64,000 nt of DNA, taken from Rheinheimera soli (GTDB taxonomy: Bacteria > Pseudomonadota > Gammaproteobacteria > Enterobacterales > Alteromonadaceae). The notes below the pieces were generated by a model. The model saw only the letters and a program-made list of their open reading frames with translations. It ran no database searches and was not told the origin of the DNA. Below, piece by piece: positions 17,926-26,428 of the stretch. The position numbers were made by a program, and so were the translations under genes. The number at the start of each line of letters is the position of its first letter. The first letter of the stretch is position 1. The stretch is taken from NCBI RefSeq assembly GCF_021290985.1, contig NZ_JAJOYU010000013.1, forward strand, positions 1 to 64,000, written 5' to 3'.

Positions 17926-18321
17926 ATGCAGACAATGGAACTGAAGCCAAAAAAAGTCATGATAGTGGACGACGAAGACTTTATGTTTCGCCTGCTCGAA
18001 CTGGCTTTGTCACCTTTTTACCAACTGTCTTATGCCAAAAGTGGAGTTGAAGCTTTACAGCTGGTACTGCAACAACAACCTGATCTGGTGATGATGGATA
18101 TCTGTATGCCGGGTTTAGATGGGTTGGACACCTGCCGGCTGTTAAAAAATGCCCCTGAAACTGGCCATATCCCTATTTTGATGATGTCGGGCCTGGATAC
18201 TCCACGCGATGAAATGATAGCGCTGGATGCCGGAGCCGACGCTTTTGTCAGTAAACCTATCAGCGCCAAACATATTCAGATGCTGGTGGATGATTTACTC
18301 TGCAGTCATTTGCATAAGTAA
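17926..18321 (+). CDS. Single-domain response regulator
   Basis: A 131-residue CheY-like receiver without an output domain. VMIVDDEDF gives the acidic pair, Asp58 in MMDICMPGLDG is the phospho-acceptor, LMMSGLD supplies the switch Ser, and VSKPIS the conserved Lys. The ATG at 17926 is favoured over 17902 because GGAG lies 8 bases upstream. The adjacent PilZ and diguanylate cyclase genes suggest a place in c-di-GMP-linked signalling. No kinase is nearby. Confidence 0.88.
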   Translation: MQTMELKPKKVMIVDDEDFMFRLLELALSPFYQLSYAKSGVEALQLVLQQQPDLVMMDICMPGLDGLDTCRLLKNAPETGHIPILMMSGLDTPRDEMIALDAGADAFVSKPISAKHIQMLVDDLLCSHLHK

Positions 18322-18455
18322 GCTGAATAAAAGTCTTTACAGCGGCTTGTGGCCGATCTATAAAAGATATCATTTAAAAAACTAACACCCAAAGTAAGTG
18401 GAGTTGCGGCAAAGCAGCTAGGGCTTCATCTACACAGGGGAGGCAGTAAAAGTTT

Positions 18456-18755
18456 ATGTTAGGCCACAGCGATAAACGCAACTACTACCGAATGATGGTG
18501 AACGCTCAGGTGCAGTTAATGATTAACGATCCTGAATCAGGACGGATAATTAACGCCATTTGCCGCGATTTAAGCGCCACCGGCATGTCGCTGGAAATAG
18601 ATGAACCTCTGGAAATGGGCATTATGCTCTACATCAAAATGGAAAGTTCCAACCCCAGTTTCCCGCCTTTATCGGCCCACGCTAAAGTGATGCGCTGCGC
18701 TCAGGAGCAGGAAGATTGCTATCAGCTGGGTGTGCAGATCATAGAACTGAATTAA
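18456..18755 (+). CDS. PilZ domain protein
   Basis: A 99-residue stand-alone PilZ domain. The N-terminal KRNYYRM carries the arginine switch region (RxxxR-like) and CRDLSATGMSLEI matches the D/NxSxxG motif; together they bind cyclic di-GMP in this family. LGHSDKRNYYR at the start is usual for single-domain PilZ adaptors that control motility or exopolysaccharide. It lies between a receiver gene and a diguanylate cyclase gene, all on the same strand. Confidence 0.85.
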   Translation: MLGHSDKRNYYRMMVNAQVQLMINDPESGRIINAICRDLSATGMSLEIDEPLEMGIMLYIKMESSNPSFPPLSAHAKVMRCAQEQEDCYQLGVQIIELN

Positions 18756-18867
18756 TCCTCTGGTTTTCTTGGGCCTAAACCGGGAAGAGCCAGAATTGTT
18801 CTGGTAAATAGTCGGTTATTTTTTTATAGTCCGTGCCAAGACATCTCTTTTAAAGTCGTAGGTTGTT

Positions 18868-20235
18868 GTGTCAGACATTGCTCCCGTTATATCGCAACAA
18901 GCCCATCGACGTGCTGCCTATTTAGTCTCTGCTCTGTTATTGCTGGTTGCTACAGCTATCTCCCCTTTTCTTAGTCTTACATTGCCCTCTGTAGCTCCAT
19001 TTTTACCAGCCTATGGCACAGCAGTCGTAATACTCGAAGGTATTACAGCTTATTTGTTGTTATCGCAATTTGCCACACGTAGAAAACTATTTCCGGGATT
19101 CGTCGCCACTGCTTATTTATCGTTAATTCCTTTGGTCATGGTGCAGCAGTTGGTTTTTCCTGGTGTGTTTACGCCAACAGGTTTGTTGAGTGCGGGATCA
19201 CAAAGCGCAGTCTGGATTTGGGTATTTTGGCATGCATTGTTTCCGGCCTTGATGCTGTTTGCTTGTTTTGCTGAGCGTGTTATCAAGATTGACCAGGTGG
19301 ATTACAAAGATTTGAAACTCTGGTTGCTTGGGTTAGTGCTGTTCCCGCTCTGTTTTAGTCTCAGTCTTGCCTTGTTTGCCACCTGGGGTAGTCATTTATT
19401 GCCTGCACTGATTGCAAATAACAGTTATCAGCAATTATTGCACAGCCCTTATGCACTTCTGGTGTGGGGACTGAATGCTCTGGCTTTGTGTTGCATGGTT
19501 TGGCGCGCTCGCAGCAACAACGTACTTTATGTCTGGTTGAGTGTTGCGCTTCTGGCCAGCTTAATTGATGTCACCTTAACTTTATTCGCTGGCTCCCGCT
19601 TTAGCTTAGGCTGGTATGCAGCCAGGATCAGCAGCTGTGTTTCATCCATGGTATTGCTTGGCGCTTTGCTGTGGGAAGTAAATAGGCTTTATATCAGTAC
19701 ACAACGAACAAACGAGCTGTTGTATCAACAAAGTGTCAGAGACACCTTAACGGGGTTATTTAACCGGCGTTATCTGGAATCACAGCTGGAATCACTTATC
19801 GAACATGCAAAAAGATACAGCGAACCGCTATGTTTATTGGTATTGGACGTTGACCACTTTAAAGCTTTTAACGATCGTTATGGCCATCTGGCAGGCGATA
19901 GTTGTCTGATTGCAGTGGCACAGCAACTGGAACAAAGCTTACACAGACCTGCAGATTTTATAGCCCGTTATGGCGGCGAAGAGTTTGTGGTCGTGTTGCC
20001 TTACACTGATGCAGAAGGCGGCAGAAAAGTTGCTGAGCAACTGCTTCAGAATATCAGCCAGACCCATATTGACTATCAGGGACAACGGCTCAGTGTGACT
20101 GCCAGCATAGGCTTGGCTGTGTTGCAGCATAATGAAGACAGAGCACAAAGTTTACTGATAGCTGCAGACAAAGCCTTGTATCAGGCAAAGGCTGCGGGCC
20201 GCAACTGCGTTAAAGCTGCGCCCCATGACAATTAA
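18868..20235 (+). CDS. Membrane diguanylate cyclase (GGDEF)
   Basis: Cyclic di-GMP synthase of 455 residues, starting at GTG. The N-terminal 270 residues hold about seven or eight hydrophobic segments of a MASE-like membrane sensor. The catalytic domain begins at RDTLTGLFNRRYLE; its active-site loop is GGEEF (about 369-373), the common active variant. Exactly five residues before it stands RPAD, matching the inhibitory I-site RxxD, so product feedback is expected. The ligand sensed is unknown. A PilZ receptor gene lies just upstream, giving a local c-di-GMP producer and reader. Confidence 0.92.
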   Translation: MSDIAPVISQQAHRRAAYLVSALLLLVATAISPFLSLTLPSVAPFLPAYGTAVVILEGITAYLLLSQFATRRKLFPGFVATAYLSLIPLVMVQQLVFPGVFTPTGLLSAGSQSAVWIWVFWHALFPALMLFACFAERVIKIDQVDYKDLKLWLLGLVLFPLCFSLSLALFATWGSHLLPALIANNSYQQLLHSPYALLVWGLNALALCCMVWRARSNNVLYVWLSVALLASLIDVTLTLFAGSRFSLGWYAARISSCVSSMVLLGALLWEVNRLYISTQRTNELLYQQSVRDTLTGLFNRRYLESQLESLIEHAKRYSEPLCLLVLDVDHFKAFNDRYGHLAGDSCLIAVAQQLEQSLHRPADFIARYGGEEFVVVLPYTDAEGGRKVAEQLLQNISQTHIDYQGQRLSVTASIGLAVLQHNEDRAQSLLIAADKALYQAKAAGRNCVKAAPHDN

Positions 20236-20256
20236 ACTACGCTTTGGATTACCTAT

Positions 20257-20286
20257 GTATCGCCTAAGGATGCTACTTGGCGATAC
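20257..20286. repeat. Inverted repeat between convergent genes
   Basis: GTATCGCC (20257-20264) and GGCGATAC (20279-20286) form an 8-base stem with a 14-base loop between the GGDEF gene and the 3' end of the convergent LprI-like gene. There is no T-run, so a terminator role is only possible. Confidence 0.35.
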
Positions 20287-20854
20287 AGCTTTGTAAAGGC
20301 GCCTCATAACCCCACTGCACAGTAAAAACTTCGTTTTGCTCCGACAGCTTTTCATTACGACCTACATAAGTCTGATCGGCCTGTTGATACATTAAAGATA
20401 CCTGATCACCATAATCCGCAATTAAGGTTGCTGGTGTGGTGGTGGGGTAATAACGCACTGAAATTTCATTGGCCGGATTATTACCACAACTAAGCAGCAG
20501 CCTTTTACTCATGGGTACCAGTTCATAACGCGCCTGTAACTCGGCAATACGCAAGGTATAAAGCTCTGCAGCACAAGCCCTTTTGTCGTCTTGTTTCCAG
20601 CACTCGGCTTTACCTTTGACCCAACCGCGCTGCTCAGTTTTTAACATAGGCGGTTTTTCATTAACTGCTTTTGCCAAAGCCTGCTGATACACCTCAGCCA
20701 GTTGTTGATCTTGTTCCAGCAGTTCCGGGTCTGAGCAAATCAGTTTATCTATAGTGCCTTGATCTTTGGCCTGACAATTGATTTGGTTGTCTGCTGCGGC
20801 CGCCTGAAGTTGAGCTGTGGCGAGTAGCATGGTTACGATAAGTGAAAGTTTCAT
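20273..20854 (-). CDS. LprI-like (DUF1311) protein with MliC-like C-terminal domain
   Basis: A 193-residue secreted protein with signal peptide LSLIVTMLLATAQLQAAAA. Residues about 22-110 match the LprI/DUF1311 fold: INCQAK...KLICSDPELLEQDQQLAEVYQQAL...EQRGWVKGKAECW...CAAELYTLRIAELQ, with four conserved Cys. The last 75 residues (LLSCGNNPANEISVRYYPTTTPATLIADYGDQVSLMYQQ... ending QSC) have the Cys-bounded beta pattern of MliC/PliC lysozyme inhibitors. Known LprI and MliC proteins inhibit lysozyme, so this fusion is inferred to protect the cell wall from host or competitor lysozymes. AGGAAG lies next to the ATG. Confidence 0.75.
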   Translation of the reverse strand: MKLSLIVTMLLATAQLQAAAADNQINCQAKDQGTIDKLICSDPELLEQDQQLAEVYQQALAKAVNEKPPMLKTEQRGWVKGKAECWKQDDKRACAAELYTLRIAELQARYELVPMSKRLLLSCGNNPANEISVRYYPTTTPATLIADYGDQVSLMYQQADQTYVGRNEKLSEQNEVFTVQWGYEAPLQSCIAK

Positions 20855-21098
20855 CTTCCTATCCTTTTGAATTTGCTGTGTTAACAGTGTCAGGGAAAGT
20901 GGGAAATTTCAAGCTGAGTGATAGACAAATTGGACAATGATTATTTATCTCTGCAGTTCAGGTTCTTGGATCTCTACTTGACCATTTAAGCTCAATATCC
21001 GAAATTTAACATCAGGTAATGTGCTGAAAAAATCTATAAAGATCCCGACCTGTGCTGTAAACTTGGCTTTGTAGTCAGAGGCTATTAGAGGAATAAAT

Positions 21099-21263
21099 AT
21101 GTTTGATCTTCAAGAGTCATTGGACGAGAGGCTGGCAGATTTAAAGCGCAAGAGTAAAAAAAAGGAATTTACGCCAGAAGTCCGGGAGAAAATTAAGCAA
21201 TCACTTAAGCGCTCTGGAATTCTCAACTCAAGCGGCAAAGTGATCACCAGAGTGGCATCGTAA
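21099..21263 (+). CDS. Small basic protein, candidate antitoxin
   Basis: A 54-residue protein starting MFDLQESLDERLADLKRKSKKK and ending SSGKVITRVAS. GAGG stands 7 bases before the ATG. It is charged and helical, with EVREKIKQSLKRSGIL in the centre. No family was recognised. Its stop TAA is followed directly by the ATG of the next gene, so the pair is almost certainly translated together. A small upstream gene coupled to a predicted ADP-ribosyltransferase is the usual layout of an antitoxin with its toxin; this role is inferred from position and size only. Confidence 0.6.
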   Translation: MFDLQESLDERLADLKRKSKKKEFTPEVREKIKQSLKRSGILNSSGKVITRVAS

Positions 21264-21914
21264 ATGTACATATCCCCTGGCATAGTCGTAGGCTTTCACG
21301 GTTGCGACAAGTCAGTTTTTGATCAGGTAATCAAAAATGGGGAAGTTCTGAGTACTAGAGAAAATACTTATGATTGGCTGGGCCATGGCATCTATTTTTG
21401 GGAAGGTAGCTATGAGCGAGCACTTGAATGGGCTAATGCTAGTAAAAAAGTGTCGCATCCGGCTGTTATCGGAGCTTTTGTAAAACTAGGGAATTGTATT
21501 GACCTGCTCGATTCTGCAGATGTGGAGAAGGTAAAGAGAGCTTATGAAATTCTGAAGCTTGAATTTGAAGCGCTGAATCAGAGCTTGCCAGTCAATAAAG
21601 TTATGCAGGACGGTATAGACATGGTGAGATCGCTCGATTGCCAAGTCATGCTGCGTCTTCAGCAGCTGAATAATGAAGCTATTGCGAAAGAACTTGGTCT
21701 TATCGACACTTCGGGGTCAAAAATAAGAAGAATTCGAAATCATCAAAATTTTATCGATTCAGTTCGTGGTATGTTTCCTGAAGGAAGATTCCTTTACCCA
21801 AATGCTGGGTTCCGAGAGAAAAATCATATACAGCTTTGCATAGTTAATCCCAATTGTATTTTGGGGTATTTCGATCCAAGACAACGTAATGTAAATTATA
21901 AAAAAGTTGTTTAA
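21264..21914 (+). CDS. PARP/ADP-ribosyltransferase-fold protein, candidate toxin
   Basis: A 216-residue protein. VVGFHGCDKS puts a His-Gly (His12) where PARP-type enzymes bind NAD, and LGHGIYFWEG...RALEWA (Tyr45) matches the second motif G-x-G-I-Y-F with the following Ala helix. Near the C-terminus, KNHIQLCIVNPNCILGYF occupies the place of the catalytic-Glu strand, but Gln190 stands where Glu is expected. It therefore resembles H-Y-E ADP-ribosyltransferases with a changed third residue. The target is unknown. Directly coupled to the 54-residue gene upstream; a terminator for the opposite gene follows. Confidence 0.6.
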   Translation: MYISPGIVVGFHGCDKSVFDQVIKNGEVLSTRENTYDWLGHGIYFWEGSYERALEWANASKKVSHPAVIGAFVKLGNCIDLLDSADVEKVKRAYEILKLEFEALNQSLPVNKVMQDGIDMVRSLDCQVMLRLQQLNNEAIAKELGLIDTSGSKIRRIRNHQNFIDSVRGMFPEGRFLYPNAGFREKNHIQLCIVNPNCILGYFDPRQRNVNYKKVV

Positions 21915-21932
21915 TAGTCAGCCATTCTACTT

Positions 21933-21960
21933 AAAAAAAGCCACCAAAAAAGGTGGCTGT
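21933..21960 (-). terminator. Terminator of the YceI-like gene
   Basis: On the minus strand GCCACC-TTTTTT-GGTGGC is followed by a run of seven T. It lies 25 bases after the YceI-like stop and may work in both directions, since the + strand also has GGTGGCTGTTT. Confidence 0.8.
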
Positions 21961-21985
21961 TTCACAAATCAAACTAACCAAAAAC

Positions 21986-22561
21986 CTACTTCACCAACAC
22001 CAAGCTAAAAGTGGTTGGTACCATTGGGCTGATGCTTTTCAGGCCTGCCAGTTCACGTAGTTTTTCTACGCCAGCGTTTAATTCAAACTTGTTTACGTCC
22101 AGCATAATGGGCGCAACAGTGGTGACTACCAATTGGCTATCTGACACTTTGGTCACTTTTACTTTGGCCATCAGGCTTTGGGTTTGAGTGAGTAAGGTCA
22201 AGTCCAGCGCTTGATCCACAACAACGCTGTCACCAGTTTTTAAGCCAGTAAGTACTTTGCTGTCGACTTTGCCTTTGGCGTTGATAGTGGCGTATTGTTT
22301 GGCCGCTAACACATGCTCCAGAATACGTTCGTTACGAATTGGAATGATGGTGTCTATGCTCATAACAGGGATAGCCACTGAAAATTCGCCTGCCGACGTC
22401 AGCTTGCCTGTTAACTCTTTAAAGCTGTGAGTTTCGGCCACAACGTCATTTTTCACAGATACAAAATTCAGGCTGGATTGTTGGCTGTTCACAGACCAGT
22501 CGGCTGCAGCGGAAAAACTCAGGGCTGCCGCCACTACTAAAGCTAACTTTTTCATCGTCAT
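21986..22561 (-). CDS. YceI-family periplasmic protein
   Basis: A 191-residue secreted protein with signal peptide KLALVVAAALSFSAAA. The mature part begins DWSVNSQQSSLNFVSVKN and continues with the alternating strands of the YceI lipocalin-like beta barrel, which in homologues binds polyisoprenoid lipids such as ubiquinone-like molecules. IPVMSIDTIIPIRNERILEHVL is a typical family segment. GGAG lies 6 bases before the ATG at 22561. It is monocistronic with a strong terminator; ligand and role are unknown. Confidence 0.85.
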   Translation of the reverse strand: MTMKKLALVVAAALSFSAAADWSVNSQQSSLNFVSVKNDVVAETHSFKELTGKLTSAGEFSVAIPVMSIDTIIPIRNERILEHVLAAKQYATINAKGKVDSKVLTGLKTGDSVVVDQALDLTLLTQTQSLMAKVKVTKVSDSQLVVTTVAPIMLDVNKFELNAGVEKLRELAGLKSISPMVPTTFSLVLVK

Positions 22562-22628
22562 CGAACACTCCTTTTGTGATGTTCTCAGGACAAAATCCCG
22601 AGATCAGAATACTTATTTAAAATACGGT

Positions 22629-23819
22629 TCAAAATACCTTACAAACTAAACCTTTCAGATAATGACCTTCAGGGTAGAAGCTGGCAATAGGGTGGTCGCT
22701 GGACTGACTGAGTTTCTCGATAAACAAACAATCTTTGTTCGCATCCAATGCCGCGTCGGCCACTATTTTCTGAAACAGCATTTCTTCCATTAAGCCTGAG
22801 CAGCTGAAGGTCAGTAATAAACCACCTGGTTTCACCAACTGCATAGCCACACGGTTGATGTCTTTATAACCACGGGCTGCTTGCATCAGTTGGGCTTTGC
22901 TGTCGGCAAATTTTGGTGGGTCTAAAATCACCATGTCGAACAACTTGCCTTGTTCTTTGTATTCGCGTAGCAGTTTAAACACGTCCTGTTTGACGTTGCT
23001 GACTTTATCCAGTTCCATATCATTAAGAACTAAGTTGCGTTCGGCGGTTTTTAAGGCTAAATCCGACATATCGACGTTGGTCACATGCTCTGCGCCGCCT
23101 TTTAAGCAAGACAAAGCAAAAGTGCCAGTGTAGCTGAAGCAGTTCAGTACGGTTTTACCTTTAGCCAGACGGCCAGCAGCAGCGCGTGAATCGCGTTGAT
23201 CCAGATAAAAACCTGTTTTGTGGCCGTTGATCACATCCACCAGAATTTTCATGCCGTTTTCTAAAATCACTACTTCGCCGCTTTCACGAGGTAAATGCAA
23301 CCAACCAGTGACTGGTTTTAAACCTTCTTTTTTGCGCACATCCACGTCTGAACGCTCGTAAATGCTGACGTCAGGGAAAGTTTGTTTTAATGCTTCAACA
23401 ATGAATTCACGGTTTGCATCGGCACCAGCGGATAACAACTGACAGACCAGCACATCGGCGTATAAATCGACAGTGACACCTGGTAAACCGTCAGATTCAG
23501 CAGCTACAACACGTAAACCGTTGGTTTGGTTTAAATCGTACATATCTTTGCGCACAGACCAGGCACGCTGAATACGGCGGGTGAAAAAGGCCTGATCGAT
23601 CTGTTCTTTTTCGTTGAAGGTCCAGGCGCGGACGCGAATTTGTGAGTCGGCTGAATATGCGCCACGGCATAACCATTTACCATCGTGGGTGAGTACATCT
23701 ACAGTTTCGCCCGATTCTGGTTTACCTTTTACATGCAGTACCGCTTTAGAAAATACCCAAGGGTGGCGGCGTCTTAAGGATTTTTCGCGTTCGGGTTGTA
23801 AAATGATACTGTGAGACAT
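22629..23819 (-). CDS. rlmI: 23S rRNA m5C1962 methyltransferase RlmI
   Basis: SAM-dependent rRNA methyltransferase of 396 residues, the same length as E. coli RlmI. The N-terminal PUA domain holds [17 protein letters not shown]. The catalytic domain has [13 protein letters not shown], the SAM loop [20 protein letters not shown], and the motif IV segment [14 protein letters not shown], followed by LLTFSCSG with the conserved Cys. The chain ends [15 protein letters not shown] as in the family. It methylates C1962 of 23S rRNA. Divergent from the quinone oxidoreductase gene. Confidence 0.96.
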   Translation of the reverse strand: MSHSIILQPEREKSLRRRHPWVFSKAVLHVKGKPESGETVDVLTHDGKWLCRGAYSADSQIRVRAWTFNEKEQIDQAFFTRRIQRAWSVRKDMYDLNQTNGLRVVAAESDGLPGVTVDLYADVLVCQLLSAGADANREFIVEALKQTFPDVSIYERSDVDVRKKEGLKPVTGWLHLPRESGEVVILENGMKILVDVINGHKTGFYLDQRDSRAAAGRLAKGKTVLNCFSYTGTFALSCLKGGAEHVTNVDMSDLALKTAERNLVLNDMELDKVSNVKQDVFKLLREYKEQGKLFDMVILDPPKFADSKAQLMQAARGYKDINRVAMQLVKPGGLLLTFSCSGLMEEMLFQKIVADAALDANKDCLFIEKLSQSSDHPIASFYPEGHYLKGLVCKVF

Positions 23820-23909
23820 AGGTCAACTCTATAGATGGGCAAGGGGCGCTATTTTAGTGAAGAGCGCGCAAAAGCTAAAGCAAAACTATTAAAAGGACTC
23901 GCTAAATTG

Positions 23910-24917
23910 ATGCAAAACCACGCAATACCCAGTCAGATGACAGCTATTGAGGTAATTAATCCCGGCACTCAAAGCCAATTGCAGCAAGTTACAGTGGCTG
24001 TGCCTCAGGTAAAAGCAGGGCAAGTGCTGGTTAAAGTGGCCGCTGCAGGTATTAATAGGGCGGATTTATTGCAACGCACCGGTTTATATCCGCCACCACC
24101 CGGCGAATCCGAGACCTTAGGTTTGGAAGTCGCAGGCACTGTGGTCGCTGTGGCCGATGATGTTTCAAAGGACTGGCTGGGTGAGGCTGTATTTGGCTTA
24201 GTACCAGGCGGTGGTTATGCCCAGTATGTGGCTATGCACTCTGAGCATTTAATTAAAAAACCAGCAGCTTTGGGTATGGCCGAAGCTGCAGCCTGCGCCG
24301 AAGTGTTTTTAACTGCCTTTCAGGCAATGCGTGTAGTGGGACACTTGCCGGATCAAGGGACTTTATTGGTGCATGCAGGTGGCAGCGGTGTTGGCACTGC
24401 AGCCATACAATTGGGCAAAGCTTCAGGTTGTTTTGTTGCTGTCACTGTGGGTTCAGATGAAAAAGCCAAAGCCTGTTTAGCCTTAGGGGCGGATTTTGCG
24501 GTGAACTATAAAACTCATGATTTTTCTGTGGAGTTAAAAGCCGCGCGGCCACAAGGTTTTGATTTGATTATCGACCCTGTTGCAGGCGATTACATAGTTG
24601 AAGATATTCAGCTTCTGGCGCTGGATGGTCAGATCATTGTGCTTTCAATGCTTGGCGGCCGTATGACTCCAGAGCTGGACTTAGGCCTGATGCTGAAAAA
24701 ACGTGGCCAGCTGTTGTGTTCAACACTTAGAAATCGAACGGACGGCTACAAAGCGGCATTGATCAGTGATTTTAATCAGCAGTTTGGTAAAGCGTTAGCT
24801 GAAGGTAAAATTAAGCCTGTGCTGGCGCAAAGTATGGACTGGTCGGAAGCAGACAAAGCGCATCAGTTGTTGGCGTCGAATGCTGTCGTAGGCAAACTGG
24901 TACTGACGTTATTTTGA
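23910..24917 (+). CDS. NAD(P)H-quinone oxidoreductase (zinc-free MDR family)
   Basis: Medium-chain reductase without zinc sites, 335 residues from ATG 23910. AAGINRADLLQRTGLYPPPPGESETLGLEVAG matches the PIG3/QOR branch. The Rossmann cofactor loop is HAGGSGVGTAAIQLGKASG, and DLIIDPVAGDYI follows. The start is uncertain: an upstream ATG at 23835 would add 25 basic residues not usual for the family, and ATG 23937 is also possible. It reduces quinones or reactive carbonyls with NADPH. It ends at a perfect palindrome shared with the convergent MFS gene. Confidence 0.88.
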   Translation: MQNHAIPSQMTAIEVINPGTQSQLQQVTVAVPQVKAGQVLVKVAAAGINRADLLQRTGLYPPPPGESETLGLEVAGTVVAVADDVSKDWLGEAVFGLVPGGGYAQYVAMHSEHLIKKPAALGMAEAAACAEVFLTAFQAMRVVGHLPDQGTLLVHAGGSGVGTAAIQLGKASGCFVAVTVGSDEKAKACLALGADFAVNYKTHDFSVELKAARPQGFDLIIDPVAGDYIVEDIQLLALDGQIIVLSMLGGRMTPELDLGLMLKKRGQLLCSTLRNRTDGYKAALISDFNQQFGKALAEGKIKPVLAQSMDWSEADKAHQLLASNAVVGKLVLTLF

Positions 24918-24942
24918 TTCTGTGGGTATAGACTTTCAAAAC

Positions 24943-24968
24943 AACAAACCGGCTTAAGCCGGTTTGTT
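24943..24968. terminator. Bidirectional terminator (26-base perfect palindrome)
   Basis: Positions 24943-24968 form a perfect palindrome centred on TTAA, with AACAAACCGG on the left and its complement on the right. It overlaps the stop of the MFS gene and lies 26 bases after the oxidoreductase stop, serving both convergent genes. Confidence 0.7.
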
Positions 24969-26372
24969 CGCCTCTGGAGTTTGGTTTTTATCTGTTTCCA
25001 CTTCGGCTACCGCTTCCACTTCAACAGTTTCAGTGTCTGCAACAGTTTCGGTTTCACTTTCCATACTGCTTAGCTCCTGATCCGCAGTCGGTAAGTCGGC
25101 TTCATGCAGATGAGGCTGTACCATTTGCTCCTGTACCATTTGCTCGTCAACCCGTGGATCTAAAGCGGCAGCTAAAGGAGACGAAACTAAGTCGCCGGAC
25201 GCCATCACATAATCTTGCGACACTTCGGTATTCTGTTGTTTCTGCTGGTAATTGACATGAGTTAAACGTAAAAACAGCAGCAATGTACAAAGCGCCATAA
25301 AACCATACAACATGCTGTTACCTACCAGTTGCATAAAGGCTGAAGCAATGAGTGGCCCTATACAAGCGCCCATGCCAAAAGTCAGCAAGATAGTGGCTGA
25401 CAAAGCGACCCTATGTTCCTGCTCCACATTCTGATTGGCTAACGCTGTTGCCAGTGGATACAAGGTAAAAGCCAGAATACCAAAGGCGAAAGTGAAGATA
25501 AGCTGCAAAATGCCGCTTAACGGCAATATGGCAATACAAAGCACCACAGCCCCTAACAACACTGTATTGGTGCGGATTAAACGGCTGCGTTTGATTTTGT
25601 CTGATAAACGGCCCATAGGCCACTGCGCCACTAAACCTGCAACCACAGTGGTTGCCATATAAGCCGCCACTTGTTCTGTACTGGCACCACTATGGGCTAT
25701 ATAAGCCGGAGCCAAACCGTAAAAGGAACCTACAATAACGCCAGCCATCGCAATAGTGGTGAGCGACTGTGGCACTTTTTGCCAGAACAGTTTTATTTTG
25801 AGAGGTGCTGGCTGTAAAGGTGCAGGGTGAATACGGCGTGTCAAGGCCAAAGGCACAATACAAAGCGCAAAACACATAGCCACTATCAGCAGAGGTTTCA
25901 GTGTCAGTTCAGGGCTTAAACTAATAGCCAGTTGGCCCAGCACTAAACCTAAGTAAGAAACAATCATATAACTGGCAAAGACTGTGCCGCGATTTTTACT
26001 GTCTGCCTGCTCGTTCAGCCAGCTTTCCAGCACCATATACATGCACATCATGCCCATACCAACCATCAGGCGCAGCACCAACCAAATAGCTAAATCGTCT
26101 ATCAAGGCATGGCCTAAAGCGCTTGCTGTGGTAATACCGGCGCTGGCAACAAAAGCACGGATATGACCCACCCTGGCTATTAAACGGTGACCAATTTTTG
26201 AGCCTGCAACTAAACCCAGATAATAAGCCGACATCATGCCGCCTATCCAGATTTGGGCGGCTGAGTCTGCGGCAAGGCGCAAGCCTAAATAAGTGGTCAG
26301 TACCCCAGAGGCGAGTACCATCAATAAAGTGGCAAAATATAAAGAAGAAAACGAACGCAGAATGTTAGACAT
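24954..26372 (-). CDS. MFS transporter, YcaD-like
   Basis: Major facilitator of 472 residues with about twelve hydrophobic segments in the first 390. It starts SFSSLYFATLLMVLASGVLTTYLGLRL, and the loop between helices 2 and 3 is GSKIGHRLIARVGH, fitting the YcaD branch. The last 80 residues form a cytoplasmic acidic tail (VDEQMVQEQMVQPHLHEADL, then ETETVADTETVEVEA), longer than usual for the branch and of low complexity. Substrate unknown. AAGGA stands 5 bases before the ATG. The gene lies downstream of metG, separated from it by a strong terminator. Confidence 0.9.
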   Translation of the reverse strand: MSNILRSFSSLYFATLLMVLASGVLTTYLGLRLAADSAAQIWIGGMMSAYYLGLVAGSKIGHRLIARVGHIRAFVASAGITTASALGHALIDDLAIWLVLRLMVGMGMMCMYMVLESWLNEQADSKNRGTVFASYMIVSYLGLVLGQLAISLSPELTLKPLLIVAMCFALCIVPLALTRRIHPAPLQPAPLKIKLFWQKVPQSLTTIAMAGVIVGSFYGLAPAYIAHSGASTEQVAAYMATTVVAGLVAQWPMGRLSDKIKRSRLIRTNTVLLGAVVLCIAILPLSGILQLIFTFAFGILAFTLYPLATALANQNVEQEHRVALSATILLTFGMGACIGPLIASAFMQLVGNSMLYGFMALCTLLLFLRLTHVNYQQKQQNTEVSQDYVMASGDLVSSPLAAALDPRVDEQMVQEQMVQPHLHEADLPTADQELSSMESETETVADTETVEVEAVAEVETDKNQTPEANKPA

Positions 26373-26390
26373 GCTTTTCCTTGTTAGAAA

Positions 26391-26428
26391 AAAGGGCGGG
26401 CGATTTACATCGGACCCGCCCGTATTTT
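26391..26428 (-). terminator. Terminator of metG
   Basis: On the minus strand GGGCGGG and CCCGCCC, extended by an inner CGAT/ATCG pair, form a strong stem followed by TTTTTTC. It lies directly after the metG stop and before the MFS start. Confidence 0.82.
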
